Source: Spodoptera frugiperda (lineage: Eukaryota; Arthropoda; Insecta; Lepidoptera; Noctuidae). From it: a stretch of 64,000 nt of DNA. The stretch is taken from contig NC_064227.1 of assembly GCF_023101765.2 (NCBI RefSeq), positions 7,077,592 to 7,141,591 of the forward strand. Direction: 5' to 3'. The position numbers and the translations under genes were made by a program. Below the pieces are notes generated by a model that saw nothing but the letters and a program-made list of their open reading frames with translations, did not search any database and was not told the DNA's origin. This document shows positions 56,042-64,000 of this stretch, piece after piece; within the stretch, counting starts at the first letter, position 1, and every line of letters starts with the position of its first letter.

Positions 56042-56160
56042 CTGCTGCACTCAGAGACATTTAATGATTACTCAAGCAATTCCTTAGTAACGATTTTGTT
56101 CCGAAAACAATTGCTAAGGACTGGGTTAAGTTGTCATTAAATGACTCTGAGTGCGACGGT
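56042..56160. mobile_element. Short hairpin MITE-like element (copy 2)
   Basis: ctgctgcactcagagacatt against aatgactctgagtgcgacgg; inner part ttccttagtaacgattttgttc is shared with the 14625-14742 copy (gtcttagtaacgattttgttc). Diverged by about 15-20% from copy 1. Confidence 0.75.
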
Positions 56161-56519
56161 AAGCTTTTTCAAAGATAAAGACTCAAATAAATAGTTTTCA
56201 TTATATAAAACTTTATACTTACAAACCTACTCATAATTTTATACCATTTATTATCGATTTACTCAAAATATGGTGTAATACGTATGTAAGACGGTAACCT
56301 AATTTCTATCAGTGGCCGACAATGCATGATTCACCCTGTAAGTACCGTGTAGGTACTTATAAAAGAAGGTTTACTTACAAAAAAAATATATAGTAACTGA
56401 CATGGTTCATTTACCGTAGTTATGATTAAAAAAATAAGTTAACGAATTTTACCAAAAAGGTTAGTACAGGCAGTGTTAACGGGTGATGGACGATGATTGT
56501 AAATAATTATAACAATTGG

Positions 56520-56655
56520 GCCTTTACAAAACCCCGATTCCCCAACAACCCTTAAATTCCTAACCTTCCCCAGAAGGCCGGCCGGCAACACACTTGTAAT
56601 GCCTCTGGTGTCCATGGGCGGCGTCGATTACTTACCATCAGGTGTGTTTCACCCA
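56520..56655 (+). repeat. SINE-like family C, 3' part
   Basis: ccccgattccccaacaaccc, aaggccggccggcaacacac, gtgtccatgggcggcgtcg, ttaccatcaggtg; directly joined to a reverse copy of the tccggaactcctggt-type repeat (to about 56825). Confidence 0.78.
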
Positions 56656-57179
56656 CTCTGTTCGGTTCCTATTGATCGTAGCATGATGATATATAGCTTA
56701 TAACCTTCCTCGGTAAATAGTCTATCCAACACAAAAAGAGTTATTCAATTCTAACCAATACTTCCAGAGATTAGCGCGATCAAACAACCACAAACTCTTC
56801 AGTTTTATATAAAAGTACATGTAGTACCTATAAGACTAAATAACTACCTACTTAATAAATAGGTATTTGTATGCATGACAGTAAATAGCAATGTAATAAA
56901 TATTTAACCAATAAAAGCATTTAAATAGCAACAAGATTTAAAATTAGGTAAATGAATTTACCACCTTGATTATGTAATTAACCTAATATGTAACAATGTG
57001 AGGAAAATTATTGAATTACACCAAATACCTATTATTATGTAACATTCGCTTTTATTCTGTTACCAACAATTTTATAATGGGGATAAATGGCCACCATTAT
57101 TTACTTTACCTATTTAAGTTTAAACATTAGGTACCTATTTTGACCAAACTCATTGATTTCTAAGCTTGTGTTGACATGT

Positions 57180-57328
57180 TTCTGGAGCTGCGGACAACGT
57201 AAATGGTTAGCGGGGCTCCAGCTCAAAGCAGAAGAAGGAACGGGGTGGTTTTTAGTCAGTAAGAGTCTGATACTCCCTGTCGCCTCGCCCAAGGCAGGAG
57301 AAGTTATTGGATGATTTTCCCCCTTAAA
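57180..57328 (-). repeat. SINE-like family A copy
   Basis: Reverse: tctggagctgcggacaacgt, ggtttttagtcagtaagagt, gaagttattggatgatttt. The 109-codon - strand ORF over it is spurious. Confidence 0.85.
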
Positions 57329-57620
57329 TAAATAAGGGTTTAACATGTTCTTGAACGTAAAGTTCCTTAAAAGAATAGATAATAAAACATTATTTTTTAA
57401 GCAGCAAAGGTCTCTTCTTACACGGAGAAGAATAAGCATTTATAACAATGCTTGGTGAGGCATATTATTGATGTATGATGTGATGTCTAAAAAAGAAATA
57501 GTTAACCAATACCGCCTTTTGTATTTTACATAAAGCCCAACCTCAATTTTATCAAATCACAATTATCAAACAATCTACCCGTAGGTTATAATTATCGTGA
57601 TAAGTATTAAATCCATTAAA

Positions 57621-57757
57621 TCGTACGGTTTACTCACGTAACTGTTCGAAGACGTTACTCAATTAGTTTCAAGCCACGACGGGGCTCATAATCATAAGCA
57701 GTATGCGCGACAACCAACGCGGCGAATGCCGAACCGTTACATGAGTAAACCGTACGA
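57621..57757. mobile_element. Palindrome-ended 137-bp element
   Basis: Ends tcgtacggtttactcacgta-ac and gttac-atgagtaaaccgtacga are inverted over 22 bp with one mismatch; the GC-richer core (agccacgacggggctcataa, gtatgcgcgacaaccaacgc) is unlike the AT-rich flanks. I recall similar cores from other moth sequences but cannot name the element. Confidence 0.7.
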
Positions 57758-57984
57758 CCTAATTAATAGAACCGATCTATGTATACTCTACCCACTCGTT
57801 AAAACCGTATTAAAATTGGTGCTACAGTTTCTGAGTTTATAAATCACATTCAGACAGACATAATAGAGGCGGGGACATAAAATGGTTACAAAAGGCTACT
57901 AATGACGTAATTAAATTGATGGCCAAATTATATATTGGTATGTAGGTTTATATTCATTAGTAATTTATATAGTATTGGCCCTTT

Positions 57985-58200
57985 TTTTAAAGGGTGGAAA
58001 ATCATCCAATGACTTATCCCGCTTTGGGCGAGGCGAGAGGGAGTGTCAGACTCTTACTGACTATAAAACCACTCCGTTCCTACTCCTACTTTTCGAGCCG
58101 GAGCACCGGTAAACCCGCTAGGTAGTCCGCAGCTCCGGATCAGACATCAATCCTACTGGGCCCCATCTGTGGTGGTCTAATGGCTCTATGAGGCACGCGC
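57985..58200 (+). repeat. SINE-like family A copy with LINE-like 3' end
   Basis: ggaaaatcatccaatgactt to gtagtccgcagctccggatc, then agacatcaatcctactgggc and ccatctgtggtggtctaatg. Preceded and followed by agtattggccctt (57972 and 58205), a good candidate for a target-site duplication flanking the whole insertion. Confidence 0.87.
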
Positions 58201-58502
58201 GATAGTATTGGCCCTTAATGGCTTATTTATATTGCATAATTATGACCTATGTGCGTATGTAGGGTACAAGGTGAAATATTACTAGATGTAAAACAATTTC
58301 CTATTTAGATTAAATTAGCATATTGCATTAATCTCTAATTTGGTACTACGTCATCGGTGTCATTGATACTCCGTAATAAATAACTTAAAAATAACATTTG
58401 AATAATATAACCTCGACTTTGCGAATCCGTACTTTTTAAACTTGAGTTTAAAATAACAACTGGTATTATTAAACTAATCAATTACTTGTCTAGTCTCGTT
58501 CG

Positions 58503-58648
58503 ATGCTGCGGACTGCTTAGCAGGTTACCGGGGCTCCGGCTTGAAAAGCAGGAGTAGGAACGGGGTGGTTTTTAGTCAGTAAGAGTCTGACTCTCTCGCC
58601 TCGCCCAAGGCGGGGGAGAAGTCATTAGATGATTTTCCCCCCTCAAAA
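58503..58648 (-). repeat. SINE-like family A copy
   Basis: Reverse: gatgctgcggactgcttagc, ggcttgaaaagcaggagtag, gtcattagatgattttcccc. Confidence 0.85.
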
Positions 58649-58651
58649 AAA

Positions 58652-58880
58652 GCCTCGTTCGATTCCCGGGTTAAATCGGGGCAAAGTAATACTGGGATTT
58701 TATCGGTTTTTCGAACATTTCGCAGTAGTAGCACGGAGTCTTATGGCAATAGGCTCACCCCCTATTACATGGGACTTATTACGTAAATGGTGAAAAGTGG
58801 GTGTACATTTTATAGCGGCATTACGTGCCGTAATGTGCACCTCTACCTACTTCTTCGGGGATAAAAGGCGTGACGTTGCA
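58652..58880 (+). repeat. tRNA-derived SINE, family B
   Basis: Starts at cctcgttcgattcccgggtt (head mostly lost or fused with the preceding family A copy), then gcagtagtagcacggagtct, ccccctattacatgggactt, gataaaaggcgtgacg. Confidence 0.83.
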
Positions 58881-59129
58881 TTATGATAAATGACTTTGAA
58901 CACTAATCTAGCTACCACCAGAAAATCTAGCCTAAAACCTGTATGTATGTATGTACCATGTCTGTAAGGATTGAGGAGCAACATGAAATTTTTAAAATCT
59001 GATTTTATTATTTAGCAGCAACGTAGCTGATTTTGCAGCACGAATTCTAGACTTAGCAGCAACATGTATAACTACATAGATATATTAATGCAAAAGTGGC
59101 TCCTCAATCTAAACGTTTAAATTGAGTAG

Positions 59130-59228
59130 TGGTTATTTGTCAGTAAGAGTCTGACACTGGGTGAGGCGGGAGGATCCCGCCTCACCCAAGGCGGGAGAAG
59201 TCATTGGATGATTTCCCCCAATCGAAAA
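59130..59228 (-). repeat. SINE-like family A fragment with internal palindrome
   Basis: Reverse copy that folds on itself: tgggtgaggcgggaggatcc and its complement at 59158-59188, suggesting two oppositely oriented copies have recombined. Confidence 0.7.
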
Positions 59229-59549
59229 AAAAAACATCTGGAACTCGTTAGGTAATAAGTAGATGAGTATTTTTGAATTTTTTTTTGACAGCTGCACACA
59301 CCACACAATATACAGACTCAGAGATATAGCTATTAGCTACTAGAAAACAAAATCGGAATCAAATATTCAAAATAAAAATTATAAATTCAAATTAGAAGGT
59401 GTCGACATTTTTTAAAGTGAAGAAAAAACGAATAGTCACGCCTACCCCTTTAGCTTTACTATAGCATTATAGTACGAATTAATTGAAGAACGAAATATTT
59501 AGCTCTTTATATCACAAACAGGGTAGGTTTTTTTTTTTTTTTTTTTTTT

Positions 59550-59702
59550 AGGTTGGAAAATCATCCAATGACTTCTCTTCTCGCCTCGGGCGAGGCGAGA
59601 TGGAGTGTCAGACTCTTACTGACTAAAAACCACCCCGTTCCTACTCCTGCCTTTCGAGCCGGAGCCCCGGTAAACCCGCTAGGTTGTCCGCAGCTCCGGA
59701 AA
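59550..59702 (+). repeat. SINE-like family A copy
   Basis: Preceded by a T run (59528-59549). ggaaaatcatccaatgactt, gcctcgggcgaggcgagatg, accaccccgttcctactcc, gtccgcagctccgga. Confidence 0.87.
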
Positions 59703-60019
59703 ACAGGGAAGGTAGAGGTGTAAGTAGGGTCCATAGTTGCAACGTATTATTTCATTAAAATTGTAGACTATACTACAATATGGATGATTTAAAGTGATTT
59801 GATTTGTGTTATCAGACTATTTTTATCTAGTTATCATTGATATGAAGATTTTAGTTTCGAGTTCGGTTAATTAATTTCATCTTCACATGATTCAGTTATT
59901 TTAAATTGTACGTGAAAATACCTGAAATTATAAATCACTATCTATTATATAAAAATTGGTCAGATTTGCCTTCCTGAAGCTATAACTCCAGAATACATTA
60001 ACCGATTTCCACAATTTTG

Positions 60020-60285
60020 CCTCGTTGGTCGATTGTGCCAGTGCAACTGTGGGACAAGGGGTTCAATTCCCGGGTCGGGCAAAGTACTACTAGGATTTTC
60101 GAAAATTACTCAGTAGTAGCACAGACTCTGGGATTGTGTCCAGTACATGGCAATAGTAAATTACATGGGACTTATAACACAAATGGTGTGAAGTTGGTGT
60201 ACAATGTACTTATAGCGGCATTACGTGCCGTAATGTGCACCTCTGCCTACCCCTTCAAGGATAAAAAGGCGTGACGTCGCCAATT
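60020..60285 (+). repeat. tRNA-derived SINE, family B (complete head)
   Basis: Begins gcctcgttggtcgattgtgc (A-box region), B box ggttcaattcccgggtc, body agtagtagcacagactctgg, tail aaggataaaaaggcgtgacg. The 85-codon ORF across it is not a gene. Confidence 0.88.
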
Positions 60286-60671
60286 TATTAATGAGTTTAT
60301 TTATAACCTTAATTATAAAGTACTAAATACTTATTATACAATATTTTTGACAACTATCTACGTAGGTTTTAAGGAAGGATGAAAATAGATTTGCGCATGC
60401 GCACTCTATGGCGCTTAATTTTTTTAATGAATAATGTGCATAATTAATTGGATAATATGTAATAGCATGAATAAATTAATATTTTGAAGGGATTTGTCTA
60501 AAATGCCTACTTATAAGGAACTGAAGAGATATTTTTTGACTCCTTAACTTCTAAAAATAGTAACCTGAATTGATTTTTGCTTATTTTTAATAGTTAGTTG
60601 GTATGTGATTTTATTTATTGCTATGGTAATTATGTTATGTTATGTTCTATGTAATAGGGGGTTTTTTTATT

Positions 60672-60803
60672 GATTGGGTAAAATCATCCAATGACTTCTG
60701 CCCTGGGTGAGGCGAGAGGGAGTGTCAGACTCTTACTGACTAAAAACCACCCCGTTCCTACTCCTGTTTGTCGAGCCGGAGCCCCGGTAAACCCGCTAGG
60801 ATA
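60672..60803 (+). repeat. SINE-like family A copy, 3' end cut
   Basis: gggtaaaatcatccaatgac to ccccggtaaacccgctagga, then fused to a family B body fragment (tagtcccatgtaatagggg) at 60803. Confidence 0.83.
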
Positions 60804-61033
60804 GTCCCATGTAATAGGGGGTGAGCTCTGAACATTTCGATAGAGATTCCCTATTCGTCATATGTACAAACAAATATTTGTGGACAAATGTCCATGTCGG
60901 TCATACAAGAGCGACAATGGGACTAACTTAGTGTCAACGACCTTTTCAAGGCAAAGATATGTAATTACAATTACACTATGTAGATCGAATTACATGGCAA
61001 TTACAAGAAAATATGTAATAAATGAATGCAACA

Positions 61034-61197
61034 TCACGCCTTTTATCCCCGAAAGGGTAGGCAGAGGTGCACATTACGGCACGTAATGCCGCTATACAAT
61101 GTACTTTTCACCATTTGTGTTACAAGTCCCATGTAATAGAGGGTGATGCTATTGCCATATACTGGGCACAATTGCAGACTCCGTGCAATTGCTAAGT
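61034..61197 (-). repeat. tRNA-derived SINE, family B, headless
   Basis: Reverse: cacgccttttatccccgaaa, gaggtgcacattacggcacg, cccatgtaatagagggtga, cagactccgtgca. Confidence 0.83.
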
Positions 61198-62034
61198 AAT
61201 TGTAACTAATAAATTCCAAAAATAAATCCAGTCAATAAGTAAATAAGGTAAAAAATCAATAGTAGACTGGTCAATTATCATCAGTTACTGCGTTTCAGTC
61301 AACGTACAGTCAGCCGACAGGCCACAGCACACAGAACACGATAATTGAATCAAAATTATGCGAAATGTTAAAACAAATGGTTTTCTATACAGCCACAGTC
61401 GTATGTTAAACAAATAAAGCTTTTTGGCCAACTTAGCAACCAAACGATGATCGTAAAGTGTTTTTTTTTTCAACGCACACACTCACACATACGTATGCTT
61501 TGTTTACGTTTGTGTGCGTGTGTGCGTGTAGGCGTGACGGGCCGATAGTGTTATCGGACCGAGCCTTGCAAAAATATACAACAAACACATATAGTATGTA
61601 TTATGTTGGTAATGTATGTACATATAGTACAGGTGTGGTTTATTTCTTGATAATTATGTAGCCAAAAATAAATAATAACTGCTCAGGTTCCGTATTGGGG
61701 CTACTTGGAGGTGGTCTGCCATTTTTTTTTGCATAATAATTATAATACAATGGTTAAATAAATTTTGGGTTATTTAAAGAATGTTTAAAACAAAACGCGA
61801 CCTCATTATTGAGATGTAAATTGAAATTGAATTATTTATGTTTTTTTGCTATTATGAGACACTGTTTTACTGTTTGAAATTCAGTAAAGCTAGGTTTGTT
61901 CTGATAATTACCTTTTATGTTTATTCGTAGTCTATTTATATCTATTTTCATTGACATTCATTACACTATAACACTATTTTTATCAATTACCTAACAATTA
62001 AATTATATCTAACGACGAAACAGAATGCAATAAA

Positions 62035-62185
62035 AAGGATGATGATGGGGTATGAAAATTAAAATTCTAATTAGTCCGTCAGTTAGGTAATGAAAAAATA
62101 TTAGACACGTGTTTTTTTATTTTGCCTTATAAGATAACAATACTTAGATAAAACTAATCAAAGTTTAGGAGTGGGGGGAAATACC
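62035..62185 (-). repeat. Interspersed repeat, inverse copy of 38630-38775
   Basis: gatgatggggtatgaaaatt, tagtccgtcagttaggtaa, acaatacttagataaaac, aatcaaagtttaggag in reverse order to the 38.6-kb copy. Confidence 0.75.
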
Positions 62186-62839
62186 TAATTTCTATGTATG
62201 ACAGACTAACGAACAATTCAATTTGACGTTTCAAAAGTGCCTAATTTAGGATTAACTGAAATAAATGCTTTGACTTTGACTTTAATAATTAATAATATGT
62301 ACTTAGAAGTGACGTTACCCGATATTTCAAATCGATATATAATCTTCGAAAGAATCTGTTTTCGTAAAAAAAATAAAAAACACCTGTCTAATTTTTTAAA
62401 ATTATCTTCAAGAAGGACATTAAAATAATAAAAATAGTCATCTACCCTATTACACTATTTTAATAAATAACAAAAGACAAAATAGAATTCAAAATTCAAA
62501 TTACAACGAAGCAACAATAATTCAAAAAATTCGAATCAGAAACCCGCGTATGACGAGCCACAGACTAAAATAGCGTTCCACGTGTTTAATCTAAAAAGTT
62601 TACATGTACGCGAATTTTAGCACAAAATGCGCCTTCCTATTGATAAAACAAAAACAACCTAAATAATGTTGCGGCCTCGAAATCTAAATAAATTACTATC
62701 AGCTACGCTTCCGACCTCCTTTTGCTTCCTAAACATTCTGAAATTGGCGCGTGCCTTCATACTGCACGATTTATTAAATACTAAGTTTTTTTTTATTCAT
62801 ACATTATTGTTAACTAAACGTCCCAGCTTCGCATGGGTG

Positions 62840-63260
62840 CAATGGTGATATATTATTAAAATGCATAAAAATCCGTTGCGTAGTTTTAAAGATTTAAGCA
62901 TGCAAAGGGACATAGGGACAGACGAAGTGACTGTTTTTGTTACCCGACTGCGCCAGAAGGAGGGTTATTTTATTTTATACTATGAAGTGTTTTTGTGATG
63001 TTTCTTTTTTTAATGTTGTCTATTTCTCTGATATTTTGTACATATGCCACTAGCTTCTGCCAGCGGCTTCGCTTTCGTTCCCGCAGGATAAAACGTCATA
63101 TCAAAAAAGTTAGCTCATACCCTGTCTGTATACCAAATTTCATCAAAATCCATTCAGTAGTTTCAGTTATCATAGAACTCTAGACTATTAAGTACCTATC
63201 CTATTTTCAAAATTTCATTCATATCCGTTGACTCGTTTTTGCGCGTAAAATACTAACAAA
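62840..63260 (+). repeat. Retroelement/MITE-like tails
   Basis: aaaatccgttgcgtagtttt, gcaaagggacatagggacag, then cttctgccagcggcttcgct, ccaaatttcatcaaaatcc and ccattcagtagtttcagt. These are common interspersed-repeat ends in Lepidoptera; a shorter relative (aaaatccattcagtagtttt) is at 45059. Confidence 0.6.
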
Positions 63261-64000
63261 GATACTCGCAATATTTTGCATTTAGATAAAATATTAGAAG
63301 AATTTTATGACAATAATGTTGTAGATATATATGTATATACGCCTTGTCTATATCAATTTTTTTAATTAACACTTTATACATATACCTAGTTTTTGTGTGT
63401 TAATAAAAAAAAACGAAACTCAATTTTTATCTGTTTAAAGAATAAGTAATAAAATATTTGTTATTTTTTAACAGACTTAAAAATAATTAGGTAAGAACCT
63501 AATTTAACCTGTCTGTACGTTTGTGCGCGATCTTTTCGCGTTTGGCTGAACCGATTTAGATGTGGTTTCCAATATATCATTTTTCTAGATCCAGTGGTTA
63601 GAAACAACCTGTACCCTAATCGAAAAGAGAATTCGTTCGTGGGTGTTTCTTCAAAAAACTTTAACTTTCAATCTGCAGAATTGTTAACTTTTGGTCGGGG
63701 ATAATGACGCCGTTTACTTTTTATGTGTTTTTTTAAAGAATCACCCTCATACTACATTCTCTGTCCACCTCGTCGTCTGTCCACCTTGTGGGTTTATATA
63801 CAAATTAAAGTTAGGTAAAAATACGTAATTATTATCTTCCTATATTATGTATATAAAATAATCTCTAATTACAATCTGTATACCTAAAGATTTTATCTAA
63901 ATAACTAGATATACGAGTATAATTGGAGGAATTTTAGTATTTTTTTTATTATACCTAGGTAGGTAAGTACTATAAAATTATGTAAATACACATTTAATCC

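Larger units (their letters stand above)
53185..64000 (+). other. Probable first intron of a gene beyond the window
   Basis: 10.8 kb without any recognised coding exon. AT-rich background with SINE family A and B copies, the 56.0-kb hairpin element, the 57.6-kb palindromic element, a family C piece and retroelement tails near 62.8-63.3 kb. Assignment as an intron follows only from the donors at 51570 and 53185. Confidence 0.4.

Noticed and set aside
60020..60100. tRNA gene at the SINE head
   Set aside because: A and B boxes are recognisable, but the acceptor stem and anticodon arm do not pair and the sequence continues into a SINE body.

Overview
The window is eukaryotic nuclear DNA: AT-rich, intron-rich, packed with tRNA-derived SINEs, foldback/MITE-like elements and decayed non-LTR retrotransposon tails. 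The repeat vocabulary (tails reading ccagcagtgg/ataggctg, SINEs beginning tgcctcgttggtcga, short ends such as aaatcggtccagccgtt) is what I know from moths and butterflies, so I infer a lepidopteran, probably a noctuoid-type moth. The species cannot be named from the sequence alone.

Two protein-coding genes can be rebuilt exon by exon with consistent GT-AG sites and phases. Gene 1 (+ strand, coding exons 2545-19347) encodes a 665-aa LIM protein of the LIMA1/EPLIN-Xin type: one complete LIM domain followed by a long charged tail with six (K/R)F(E/K) motifs. Gene 2 (- strand, 41688 down to 27332, 12 coding exons) encodes a 1035-aa member of the RSBN1/KDM9/DPY-21 family, the JmjC-type histone H4K20 demethylases, with a Lys/Asp/Ser-rich C-terminal tail. 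The genes converge; about 7.2 kb of repeat-bearing and AT-rich sequence (20.1-27.3 kb) lies between them. Their products (actin cytoskeleton versus chromatin) have no evident functional link.

From 42 to 51 kb there is a retroelement-rich intergenic tract (many copies of one SINE-like family, an R1-like reverse-transcriptase remnant, LINE tails). From 51.3 to 53.2 kb the sequence becomes CpG-rich and low in repeats and holds two likely promoter/first-exon units, each ending in a strong + strand splice donor. I read these as alternative non-coding 5' exons of a gene that continues beyond 64 kb. From 53.2 to 64 kb there is what looks like its first intron, with many more SINEs and hairpin elements and no recognisable coding exon.

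The most unusual feature is repeated local tandem duplication inside the genes. In gene 1, three coding exons have had their 3' ends copied together with the splice donor and the start of the following intron (14 x 78 bp, 5 x 131 bp, 2 x 147 bp), and a fourth intron carries 10 x 117 bp. Gene 2 has a partial copy of an exon/intron junction beside a TIR element. Two long foldbacks (arms about 210 and 140 bp) are possible hairpin-RNA sources. I found no prokaryotic system, CRISPR array or virus-like gene.
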